Positions 1 through 8,203 of a stretch of DNA of 16,735 nucleotides are shown piece after piece. Position 1 is the first letter of the stretch; each line of letters starts with the position of its first letter. The translations under genes and the position numbers were made by a program. The notes under the pieces were generated by a model. That model saw only the letters and a program-made list of their open reading frames with translations, was not told where the DNA came from and searched no databases. This stretch comes from Oehlia diaphana (taxonomy: Eukaryota; Glomeromycota; Glomeromycetes; Glomerales; Glomeraceae), in the NCBI GenBank assembly GCA_003833135.1, contig QZLH01000742.1, positions 37,437-54,171 on the forward strand, read 5' to 3'.

Positions 1-264
1 GCATAAGTGGCAAAATTTTTTTTTGCTAATATTTCATGGAATTTTTGTAGAATTCATAAAAATTTCATGCAAACTAGTCCGAAATTTTCTATTTTTACTA
101 TTATCACTTATTAAAATTATCAACTTTTGATCTATAATATTGCTTAATATTATTATTAAATCTTATAAAATAAACTGATAGAAATGTGCAGTTAATGTTA
201 TTCTATCATTTTATTAGTTTAGATTTTTTTTATCTTGCTTAGTTTATGAATTATAAAAGTTTAA
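1..264. repeat. AT-rich repeat-like DNA, no gene
   Basis: No credible coding region is seen. Positions 30-80 carry two near-copies of a TTTCATGSAA motif separated by AT-rich sequence, and the block around 1-40 has a long T-run next to TGGCAAAA. From memory, motifs of this kind recur in Rhizophagus intergenic repeats, so this is probably part of a dispersed element that continues beyond the left edge. Decayed 3' sequence of the adjacent transposase pseudogene may also extend into it, but I cannot follow the reading frame below about 265. Confidence 0.35.
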
Positions 265-1410
265 AGTTACATAATATTAGTATGATTTATAGGTGATAGC
301 CATCATATTATGTTTCTAAAATTATTATCAACCATAATGATTGATATTAATATTATATCAAATTGATTTGTTTTAGACGTCATATCAATAATCACAATAT
401 CATAATATCTTTCATATGCATTAACTTGATCATGTGAAATCCAATAATGAATTTAATCTTCTTTCTCCATGATCAAACTGTAGCTTTATGATTCATCTTG
501 GATCATCATCTTTTTTTAAGTATAGCTCAGTAAGTATTTGACATGTATCATTTTTAATAGGTTTTGCTTATTTTTTAAATTATTGAATAGCATTACTTAG
601 ATCTTTCTTATTAATCACTTTATTTGGAAATGAAGCTACTAGTAAGTTATATTAAGTTGATATGCCTAACCTTCCTTCAATCATCTAAAACTTTACTTTC
701 TTTAGCATTTTATTTGTCAATTTTCAGAATTTTGAGGCTATCTCGGTAATGCAAGAATTTATATCATGATTATGTATTTCAACTATACTATTAATACGAA
801 CATTATTTTCAGATTTGGGAAAAGAAAGATTAATATGCCAAAGACACCCAATTATTTCAGAATCCCTATCCCTTCTATTTTTTTCTAAAATAACTTTTTA
901 GATTTCATAAGTTCGCATGTAAACATTCATATGTTCTATGTCTTGTTATAATACTGTCAGTTAGATCCAGTATACATCTTTTTTTACGAAAAGAAAATCT
1001 CTGTTGCTTTACATATTCATTAAGGTATGATTCAGCAATTTAAATTCCATACTCACTTTCATCATATTTCCATTCTTGATGATTAGTAAGATTTCTATCT
1101 TCATCATCTGAAACATCATACTGGCTATTTATTCTTTTATCTTTAGAAAATCATATCTATTTATATCCTCAATTTCTGAAACATCTATTCTTCTTACATT
1201 TCCTATTTGGGTTTCATTAAGTATATCATGATTTTCAAGAAATAGATCAGAATTATCATTTGGAGAACCATAAAATTCAAATATCAGTAGGTCAGGAGAT
1301 TTGTATTGATAACTGTTAAGCAAATCTGAACCACTATATGAAGAATCATAGTAAAAGTTAAATAATATGTTGGGACTATAGGAAAAATTTGGGTTCAAAA
1401 TATTCTTCAT
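265..1410 (-). pseudogene. FAR1/MULE-type transposase pseudogene (N-terminal half)
   Basis: Read on the minus strand from an ATG at 1410, this gives an acidic, Asn/Ser-rich N-terminus (93 codons to a stop at 1129). After a frame change it continues as a FAR1-like DNA-binding region (SDDEDRN..., then WHINLSFPKSENNVRINS at about 840-785, with the family's HNHDIN motif just after). It then enters a transposase-like stretch (about 440-300: WISHDQVNAYERYYDIV..., followed by IDMTSKTNQFD, where the first Asp of a MULE DDE core is expected). Frame must be changed near 1131, near 917 and near 440; the last two look like 2-bp deletions. At least eight in-frame TGA/TAA/TAG codons interrupt it, mostly where Arg, Gln or Trp would be expected, which fits C-to-T and G-to-A transitions. 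No C-terminal SWIM finger is visible. In intact members the protein would bind element ends and catalyse cut-and-paste transposition. This copy cannot be expressed as one protein. The family call rests on remembered FAR1/MULE wording. Confidence 0.75.
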
Positions 1411-2633
1411 TGTAAGTGGTTTTATTAATAGTTTTAAAGTTTCGTAGTTTCGTATAGATTATTATAATTGATATAAATTTGTTTTAGGGAATGATGTTTT
1501 AGAAAAACAGAACAAGATACATACTTATAAACAGTAAAAATTAAAATTTTCTTTAAAAACAACACGTTAGCATATGTCAGAATTTTTTTTGAAAGAGATG
1601 GGCTTAAATGTAAATTACATCATTATATAAACAATGGCAATTTTGTATCACAACCATTTATTTATTCATGTAATATAACAGGTGTTATTACCTGCCGTAA
1701 TTATTAAATTTAAATAATTAATTACCTTCTGAATTATATTTAATAAAATTAATCAGGTGATTTCACCTGAATTATATTAAAATTATATAAAATTATCAGG
1801 TTAAATCACCTAGGTGAAAATAATTAAAATCATCCCAAGTGTAAATTAGTTATATTCAATTGAATATATTATATATTTTAATACAATATATACATATTTA
1901 TATATATAAATAATTGCTATATAATAAAACTTAAAATTGCAGGTTGTGAATTATAAGTTGCAATTAATAAGGCCTAGTTGTTCTATTGTACTGTTTATTT
2001 TCCAACCCTTTTTGTAGATTTATAGTATATTTGAATAATATTAAGGTGAAATTATTTAATATTAAAATAATCAAAAATCTAAAGTAAAATTTAAAATTCA
2101 CTTATTATTTAAAAAATTCAATTAAAACTAAATTTTATAAAAGAAAAAATAATAAAAAGGTAGTTTAATATTTTTTAAGAACAAATAAAATGGTTTACAA
2201 TGTAATGTAAAATTTATTTATGATTTTCATATTTACAGAAAAATTAAATCAATAAAAAGATTAAAAAAGTTCAAATAAAATATTCAATAAATTTATAATT
2301 TTTAAGGTATAATTTAGTAATTATATAACAATTGAAAAACAACGAAATGTAATTTTTATAAATTTTAGGAACTTTGATTTCCGCTATTTCAATAGTAATT
2401 TTTTTTGATGTAAGTTGATTAAAACACGGTTATAAACGAAAATATTACAAATATTTAACCTAAATGATGATCTTCTAAAAATATCATGCTATCGCAATAA
2501 AAATAGGAAATTAAAGAAAAAAATATCTTCAAGCTATTCAAAAACTTGATAATAAAATTGATCTACAGTCAAAATGTTCAATATAATCATATATTTATCA
2601 TAGTCCATTAAAGATCACCATATAAGTCTGTTC
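1411..2633. other. AT-rich intergenic region with no gene detected
   Basis: About 1.2 kb of very AT-rich DNA lies between the transposase pseudogene and the 3' end of the RING gene. I see no ORF with coding character on either strand and no tRNA-like cloverleaf. The notable structure is the hairpin cluster at 1679-1817, annotated separately. Long poly(A)/poly(T) tracts fill 2040-2400. Confidence 0.6.
1679..1817. repeat. Cluster of CAGGTGA/TCACCTG hairpins
   Basis: Within 140 bp, CAGGT pairs with ACCTG (1679-1694), TCAGGTGA pairs with TCACCTGA around a 2-nt loop (1753-1770), CAGGT recurs at 1797, and TCACCTAGGTGA is a perfect 12-bp palindrome (1806-1817). The G+C of these words stands out from the AT-rich surroundings. 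This could be a degenerate MITE or a cluster of E-box-like protein sites (CAGGTG). No coding link is seen. Confidence 0.5.
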
Positions 2634-4751
2634 TTAAAAGAAAGGTCCCATAGAATCTAACCCCGCTGAAGTTGTTGGAATAGGACCACTATTATTTGTA
2701 TCTGATTCACGAGGTGGTACACCAACACCACGACAAATAGGACACTTGTTAGATCCTTCAGTAAGCCACTACAAAAATAATTTATACATATATGAAAAGG
2801 GAGAAAAAACACCCGAAAATGTAACAGATATATCATGCAAAAATTGATGGAATCTGAAAAATGAAATTGAAAGCCAACGGTATAACGAACTGACCTTATC
2901 AATACATTCCTTGTGGAAACCATGGCGACAATTTAGTACTCTAATTTCTTCGTCAGCAATATAGTCACACAAGCATACTTGACATTTCTCTGCATTTCCT
3001 AAAAGATCTGTAACAATGCTTTCATTATATAATGCAATTGGTAAACTTGCATCAATCTCGCTTTGTGTCGTGGTTGGAGGTCGTGCAGGTCCAATAAGAG
3101 ATGATAATAACATCATATCCTCATAAGTAGGATTATCAGAAAATAATGATGGTGTGGTAAGAATAGGATGAGTAGAAGGATAGGTACCTCCTAAAACATA
3201 AATAATCCACGATCGTGCAGGCGGTGTTTGGGTAGCAGTTGATGCAGTAGATCTAACAGAAGCACGACTTGAGGTTGAAGAAGACCGAGTTCTTGATGAT
3301 CTACTTGAATTATTTCTACTTTCAAGATTAGCAGAGTTATCAACATTTTGTGATGATGGTGAATTTCCATTCGAATCATCTCTTGGCTGGACGCTTCTAA
3401 TTCCAATAATAATAACTGGTACCATGTGAGGTGTATTACTTGAACTAGTATCACTTGTCACATTAGGTATTGAAGATGTAACATTTGCAGCAGTTTCTGG
3501 TGGGATATTTTGCTGTGTCAAAGAAGAACGAGATCCACCAAAGCGAAATAAACGGAAAAATGACATAGGTTGCGATGGCTGTGAGCCAGTTGTGTTATTA
3601 TTATCAATTGAAGAGTCTCGTTCCTCAGATGACGAAGAAGCTGCCGTTAATTGATTAGTAGATCTACTTGAAGCCTCACGACGTCGCCTCTGAAGAGCAG
3701 CTAAAAAACTTTCAAAACTTCCATCGTGCCCCTCATTCGCCGCTCTTTCAGCTTCAATTACAGCATTTTCCTGACTAGCAACAAGAGATGCAGCAGTAGC
3801 TGCTGCTGCAATAGACAAAACTCGCCCTAAATTATGATTTTCCGCATCGTCTTCATTATTATTACTATTATTATTATTACTATTATTATTACTGCTGTTG
3901 CTTTCAGAATCTTGCCCACCAAAATTAAACAGTCGTCTCGCCGAAATTCGAGTGACTCTTCTTCTTGAACGTTGTGGCGACCCTGCCAAAGGATCTGTTT
4001 GAGTACCAGCCGTCGAAGAACCTGAATTAGAGGATGATGTACTGGATAAAGAAATAGATGAAGAATATTGGCGTGTTGAAGATCCTCTGTGAGTGCTAGA
4101 TCGGCGTAAGCGATCAGAGAAGCGAACATTTGGCCGCGTCATATCACCATCTAAATCGCCATTAACTATAGCATCAACTGAACTCGAACGAGGACGTCTA
4201 ATATCAAACATTGTTTCTGAAGTTGGTAAAGTATTATGAGTTGATTCCGAATTACTAAACGTTATACCAGAATTTGTCGAAGTTTCTTGTCCATTATAAC
4301 TTGAAGATCTAGTTCGATTTCGTCTTAACAAACTTGGCGCTATTGCATCGGTTTGCCTAGGTGCAAATGAAACATCCTCAATGGTGTTGTGATGCAATCT
4401 TTGATGTCGATTTAAGGGTCTGCTAAGAGTTTGAGTTTGAGTTGTTGTTCCTGTAGAAGGAAAAAAAGAATATAAACTAGAAAGTTGTTGTCTTCTGCGT
4501 CTCGCTGGTGTCATTCGTAAAACTCTTTGCGAACCATTTTGGGGAGCTTGCTCAATCGTAGAAGTTGTAAACTGAGCTCGATCCTGAGAGCTGGTCCGGC
4601 TGACTTGTGTACGTACTCTCCTTGAAGCGTATGTTGTTCCATTAAAGTCTAAACTATTGGCATCTCCGATATTGTTCTCTGAATCGTCTACCATTATAAC
4701 ATCCCCATCTTGATCCTGATTATTCGCTGAAGAGGAATGTGTCTGGCCCAT
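2634..4751 (-). CDS. RING-H2 finger protein, probable membrane-anchored E3 ubiquitin ligase (two exons)
   Basis: Exon 1 is 4751-2895 (619 codons) and exon 2 is 2768-2634 (44 codons plus TAA), giving 663 residues. A RING-H2 finger spans about residues 590-631 with the ligand order C-x2-C-x14-C-x-H-x2-H-x2-C-x11-C-x2-C, complete only after splicing. The protein should recruit an E2 enzyme and transfer ubiquitin; its substrate is unknown. The N-terminus MGQTHSS fits the N-myristoylation rule (Gly2, Ser6), suggesting membrane attachment. Most of the chain is disordered and Ser/Arg/Asn-rich, with an Asn run near residues 285-300 and an Ala-rich stretch near 315-325. A better conserved block at about residues 512-560 (WIIYVLGGTYP..., TPSLF, PTYEDMMLL) resembles one I recall just before the RING in filamentous-fungal RING proteins. 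The reading frame has no disabling lesion, unlike every neighbour. The ATG at 4751 is chosen because it creates the myristoylation signal. The E3 function is inferred from the RING family. Confidence 0.9.
2769..2894 (-). other. Spliceosomal intron inside the RING domain
   Basis: The 126-bp intron begins GTCAGT and ends TTTGTAG on the minus strand. It separates zinc ligands 6 and 7 of the RING-H2 finger; joining AAG to TGG restores the standard spacing (CIDK|WLTEG). Its length is a multiple of three and it is open until its last three bases, where the acceptor's own TAG becomes an in-frame stop. A retained-intron transcript would therefore make a 660-residue protein with a half RING. An internal TTTCAG is a possible alternative acceptor. 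Confidence 0.88.
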
Positions 4752-5273
4752 AATAATTAAATCACTTACAATTACAATAAAGTTTATTCAAATGTTTAAA
4801 CTATAGTTTATTCAAATTATACAAGGAGTAGTTTTAACCTATTTCTCCGTAATTAAGCACTTGCGAAAATTAGTTACTAGCTTATAAATCATGTGATTAT
4901 ATCCTTTTTGTATTACATATATATAATACATTTACCTTTTTAAAACAAACAAAAATTAAATATTTTTAAAAAGGAATTTATTTTTATTTTTATAGATGCA
5001 GTCTTGTTATATTATAATTAGTACACTTATTTATTTATATTAAATTTATATAAATAAGAAAAACAAACATATATAAAGACTAAACATTATAAAATATAAC
5101 TATTTCTTTAAAGAAAAGTAACCTGCCATCTACACTGGTAAAAAAATGATTTATCCTACACATATCTTACACATATCGGATACTCAAAATGTAGAAAATC
5201 ATACATAAATAATACACATATCATATACATATCGGGTACTTATATATATTGTATACCTATCAGGTACCTGATA
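4752..5273. promoter_or_regulatory. Intergenic region upstream of the RING gene
   Basis: AT-rich DNA that must hold the RING-gene promoter (the gene reads leftward from 4751). I cannot place a TATA box with confidence because TA-rich words are everywhere. TGTATTA and TAATACA form a 7-bp-arm inverted repeat at 4909-4930. From about 5155 to 5273 a loosely repeated set of words (ACACATATC, ATATCGGATAC, ATATCGGGTAC, ATCAGGTAC) ends in the 20-bp palindrome annotated separately. No gene is seen. Confidence 0.45.
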
Positions 5274-5275
5274 GG
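5256..5275. repeat. Perfect 20-bp palindrome at the edge of a transposon
   Basis: CCTATCAGGTACCTGATAGG is identical to its own reverse complement over all 20 bases; the next pair outward (a/a) does not match. Its last two bases are the first two bases of the left terminal inverted repeat at 5274. It may be a target hotspot, an excision or insertion scar, or a protein-binding site. Confidence 0.8.
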
Positions 5276-5300
5276 ACCCCAGAAACTTCATATAAAGGTT
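5274..5300 (+). repeat. Left terminal inverted repeat
   Basis: Begins GGACCCCAGAAACT and ends AAGGTT. It pairs with 6311-6337 read on the other strand at 23 of 27 positions, with mismatches at positions 8, 15, 16 and 22. Confidence 0.75.
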
Positions 5301-5311
5301 ACTGGTAAATT

Positions 5312-5479
5312 GGGTAAAGTTATTATAAAAAATCAAAAATTGTTATTGCTTAAGTCGGGTAATATTATTATAAACGTGATTTAGGTTTTTTGTTAAATTG
5401 GGTAAGGGCCAGATTGTTATTATATAAAATGGGTAATGATCTTATGATTCATTTTTTCGGTTGTTACTATAGTGGGTAA
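5312..5479 (+). repeat. Left subterminal repeat array (5 x GGGTAA)
   Basis: GGGTAA occurs at 5312, 5357, 5400, 5431 and 5474. Several copies sit in a longer unit of the form GGTTACTRGTAAAYTGGGTAA followed by GTTATTA; the 5295-5325 copy closely matches the right-side copy at 6224-6254. Likely transposase-binding sites, by analogy with other DNA transposons. Confidence 0.65.
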
Positions 5480-5574
5480 CGATTATATATATATTTTTAA
5501 GGGGGTATTATAAATATATCATATAAACGTTAAAAATGATTGAAAATTTTTTTTTTTGATTTTATTTTAAAAAA

Positions 5575-6173
5575 ATGCAAGCCGAAAGTTCCAAAAATAG
5601 TTCTACTTTTCCAAGTTTAAAATATTTTTTACCCGATAATGAATATGATTCTGATGATTTTGATTTTCTAGGATATGATTTAGTTGAAAAGTTAGATGAA
5701 ATAAATACGGAACAAAATGAAGTGATAATTAATGAAAAAATGAGAAAAGATAATGATGCTATAGTTGATGATAAAAAAGACGATATTATAATTGAAGGTG
5801 AAGATGATGTTATAGTTGATGATGATGTTATGGTTGAAGATATTGAAGATGTTGAAGATGTTGAAGATAATGTTATAGTTGATGATATAGATATTAATTT
5901 ACAGAAAAGAAAGAGAAAACGTAGTAAAAAAATCATATTGCAAACAGACATAGATAATTACGAAATAAATTACATGCTAATAAATATTTTATGGAAGAGA
6001 TAACACCAGAATTGGTCCGTTATAAATGTGGTAAAGAAATCTGTTTAGATCGAAAATTTAGAGATAAAAATCTTACAACGCATGGCGAATTGAGTAATTG
6101 TAAGTATAGTAACGAAGGACAGCAAAGTATTAAAGTTTTTTTTATAATAAATAGTAATAAAATCAGGTTATAA
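5575..6173 (+). pseudogene. Remnant transposase N-terminus: acidic region plus zinc finger, frameshifted
   Basis: From ATG 5575 the first frame encodes 142 residues, very rich in Asp/Glu/Val/Ile, with VEDIEDVEDVED-type repeats near residues 85-97 and a basic KRKRKRSKK patch at about 111-119 that looks like a nuclear signal. That frame stops at 6003. The coding character moves to the +1 frame near 5960-5975 and continues as HANKYFMEEITPELVRYKCG... to a stop at 6173. The second part has Cys, Cys, His and Cys in a finger-like spacing (KCGKEIC..., then THGELSNC) followed by an SIKVFF motif. From memory, this order (finger, then SI-FF) precedes the catalytic region in several fungal transposon proteins. 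The catalytic part is missing. It may once have bound the GGGTAA arrays. Confidence 0.55.
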
Positions 6174-6199
6174 AAACCAAAACAGGTTATTTTTATTTT

Positions 6200-6280
6200 G
6201 GGTAACACTTATAGGAAAGATTTAAGGTTACTAGTAAACTGGGTAACGTTATTAGTAAATTTTCGGCTTAACTTGGGTAA
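6200..6280 (+). repeat. Right subterminal repeat array (3 x GGGTAA)
   Basis: GGGTAA occurs at 6200, 6241 and 6275, in the same orientation as the left array. The block at 6224-6254 matches the left block at 5295-5325 with only a few substitutions, so the two arrays are direct repeats lying inside inverted termini. Confidence 0.65.
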
Positions 6281-7410
6281 AGATCATAGTAAATTTTTAA
6301 ATTTTGAAACAACCTATATATATAGTTTCCGGGGTCCTTCACAACCCCTTCTCTCGAAATAGACTTTTCAGAATGTGCTGGTTGACTATGAACAGAGTAA
6401 TTGGGTAGGGTATCTGTCTGGCTTCTCAAAACCACCCCATCTTGGGGTAATAGTTCTTGTAAAGCCTCTAAAATATCTTCCTTAGCATACTCTTTGTCAA
6501 GTTTCATAACTTTATCTTTAAGACCACGCTCATAGACGAGAAGTCTTAGATCATCACTGATCCAGCCTGGTAGTTTTTGCGATGAATCATTCATAGAGAG
6601 AGGTGGCAGGTTAGAGAGATCTGCTATCTCATTATCTTTTTTTGAGATTTGATCCCTGAGGGACCTATTTTCCTTCATTGAATTTAATCGCGCCTTTCTC
6701 AAAGCATCTATTTTCTGACTGGTTATCTTATGTGTCGCTTCTATCCCTTTTTCCATACATTCTATTTCATGATTTTTGGAATTAAGGTCCTCCTTTACCC
6801 ATTCTAATTCAAGTCTAAGAGTATCGATCTCTTTAGGATCGGATGACTTAGCTTCCAATTCACGTACTTTAGCTTCAAGAGAAAAAATCATATCCTTGTC
6901 AACAGACGAAGCTTTCTGGGTCAAAGTCGCCTTTCTCTTCAGTGTTTTAATCTCTGATTTGAGCGATTAGATTTTGGCAGTATATTTAGCTTTAAGCTCA
7001 CGTTGACTCTTAGAATAAGACTTTCGTTCGGAAATAAGCTGAGATCTAACTTTAGCGGTGGACGCAATTAACTGGCTAATCTTATTTCCAATATCCTCCT
7101 CTCGCTCTGAATACTCTGAAATTTTAGCCTGCAATTTTTCATTGAAATCAGTAATTTCAGAGTTAAAATCGATAGCAGTTTTTAATTTTTTTTCAAGCTC
7201 TTGCTCATATGTACTACCCAGCCGATGTCCCCTTTTATTAATATCTTTCAATGTGTGCACATTGGACATAATCTTAGCATGGTTACATAGAAGGGAAAAA
7301 ATGGGCAAATAAAAATCCACCCAAACATTAATAGATAATTTGGCCACTTCTTGCATATAATAACAAATGTTCTCTAATAATAAATATCGCTCTATATCGT
7401 TCTTTGCCAT
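6268..7410 (-). pseudogene. Coiled-coil protein gene, one nonsense codon, 3' end replaced by transposon
   Basis: The ATG at 7410 (MAKNDIERYLL...) opens 147 codons to a TAA at 6967-6969. The same frame then continues without further interruption to 6268, so a single nonsense change splits what was one protein. The first about 60 residues look folded (Trp/Tyr/Cys-containing). About residues 65-250 are heptad-rich coiled coil (ELEKKLKTAIDFNSEI, SLEAKVRELEAK). A more globular motif, LPGWISDDLRLLVYERGLKD, follows near 6560-6510. Reading runs through the transposon end at 6337, so the last 22 or so residues are transposon-derived and the native C-terminus is lost. Function unknown. Part of its coiled coil resembles the tail after the protease at 8077-8203, which suggests a shared family. 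Confidence 0.65.
6311..6337 (-). repeat. Right terminal inverted repeat
   Basis: Read on the minus strand it begins GGACCCCGGAAACT and ends TAGGTT, pairing with 5274-5300 at 23 of 27 positions. It lies within the reading frame of the adjacent minus-strand coiled-coil gene. Confidence 0.75.
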
Positions 7411-7550
7411 TCTAAAACAATAAATAATATTTTTTATTGTTCATTGATATTTTTTGTCATCCTAAAACAATAAATAATGTTTTTTATCGTTCGTTGATAT
7501 TTTTTGTCGTTCTAAAACAATAAATAATATTTTTTATCATTTTTTATCAT
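7411..7550. repeat. Minisatellite, 50-bp unit, three copies
   Basis: TCTAAAACAATAAATAAT or its near-copy starts at 7411, 7461 and 7511, a period of exactly 50 bp; the third copy is shortened to about 40 bp and followed by a TCTAAAATAT remnant at 7551. Copies differ by single substitutions. The array starts at the base directly upstream of the ATG at 7410 and ends about 40 bp before the ATG of the divergent HTH gene, so it forms the whole shared 5' region. Confidence 0.85.
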
Positions 7551-7591
7551 TCTAAAATATTGCTAAAAATACTGGAGTGAAACAAAGATTA

Positions 7592-8082
7592 ATGCCTACC
7601 CAATTTTTAAAAACTCATTATCGACGAGATGCCAGTGTTTTAACGCCAGAGCAGGTCAAAGAAATCAGATGCCTTAAAAATAAGATCTCCGCGTATATAA
7701 TAGTAAGGAACTACCATATCAATAAAAATCGGGTCTCCGATATATGGGACAATACTGAGCATTTGTAACAGAATGGAGAATATGTATTAGCAGATATGCT
7801 TCAAAAGACATCTAACCCCAGCGAAACTGATAGCAAGAAAAAAAAGACTGGAGGGACTAAGCTGAAAGAAAAATCCAGGTCTAAGTCCATTCGTATTTCT
7901 AAACCATCCGTCACTCAGATACTCCTTTAGGACCGATTCAACTAATCTCCGTGAATTTAGAAAGCTCAGATATAAATAATGAAAATTTGGATACATCCTA
8001 TGAGAATATGGTCGAAAAATCCACAAAAATTTTAGATGAAAAAAAGAAGCGTTATCCTGAAAATAACTTGCCTATTCCCTAA
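7592..8082 (+). pseudogene. Helix-turn-helix protein gene, interrupted
   Basis: From ATG 7592 the frame encodes an HTH-like segment: LTPEQVKEIRCLKNKI, a short turn, then IIVRNYHINKNRVSDIW. This is the layout of small HTH domains found in transposon and homing-endonuclease proteins (helix, helix, recognition helix ending in a V-S-DIW element). A TAA at 7766-7768 interrupts it, and translation continues in frame into a Lys/Ser-rich linker (SETDSKKKKTGGTKLK). Near 7915-7925 the coding frame shifts, then runs (PIQLISVNLESSDINN...) to TAA at 8080-8082. It is divergent from the coiled-coil gene at 7410 across the minisatellite. I do not recognise the full-length protein; DNA binding is inferred from the HTH. 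Confidence 0.5.
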
Positions 8083-8203
8083 GAAGACTATCGCAAAACT
8101 CGATGATTTCTGCATTGAACTTGAGAGTAATGGAAAGCTTTTTCTCAAGATCTTTTATATGAATTGCCATACTCTCAGTCGAAGGTGCTAAAGCATAACT
8201 CAC
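8077..8203 (-). pseudogene. Coiled-coil tail downstream of the protease
   Basis: In the -1 frame relative to the protease end, coding character continues past the stop at 8200 (VSYALAPSTESMAIH, then DLEKKLSITLKFNAEIIEF) to a stop near 8077. The heptad segment resembles the ELEKKLKTAIDFNSEITDF segment of the coiled-coil gene at 6268-7410, which is unexpected directly after a retrotransposon protease. It may be a chimera made by recombination, or a domain of the polyprotein that I do not know. Confidence 0.45.

Larger units (their letters stand above)
5274..6337 (+). mobile_element. TIR DNA transposon derivative with subterminal GGGTAA arrays
   Basis: The two ends are imperfect inverted repeats of 27 bp (5274-5300 and 6311-6337), matching at 23 of 27 positions and both beginning GGACCCC. 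Inside each end lie GGGTAA motifs in the same orientation: five at the left (5312, 5357, 5400, 5431, 5474) and three at the right (6200, 6241, 6275), spaced 31-45 bp. Subterminal motif arrays are typical transposase-binding regions in several superfamilies. The interior encodes only an acidic N-terminal region and a zinc finger (5575-6173), with no catalytic core, so this is a non-autonomous internal-deletion derivative. No clear target-site duplication flanks it. Its right end lies in the 3' end of a coiled-coil gene. The superfamily is unresolved; the zinc finger recalls those of KDZ-like or hAT-like fungal transposases. Confidence 0.72.

Noticed and set aside
2657..2923. 88-codon minus-strand ORF over the RING 3' end
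   Set aside because: It spans the intron in a different frame; splicing of GTCAGT to TTTGTAG gives a perfect RING-H2 instead.
3191..4129. Additional minus-strand ORFs of 87 and 100 codons within the RING gene
   Set aside because: They overlap exon 1 in other frames, lack domain features, and arise from its Ser/Asn-rich codon repeats.
5100..5273. Separate transposon end at the ACACTGGTAAAAA and CACATATC words
   Set aside because: The words recall TIR-like ends but no inverted partner was found in the window, so only a loose repeat was recorded.
5562..5951. Ser/Ile/Thr-rich minus-strand ORF of 129 codons
   Set aside because: It is the antisense shadow of the Asp/Glu/Val-rich repeat region of the 5575 ORF; its low-complexity composition follows directly from the GAT/GAA repeats.
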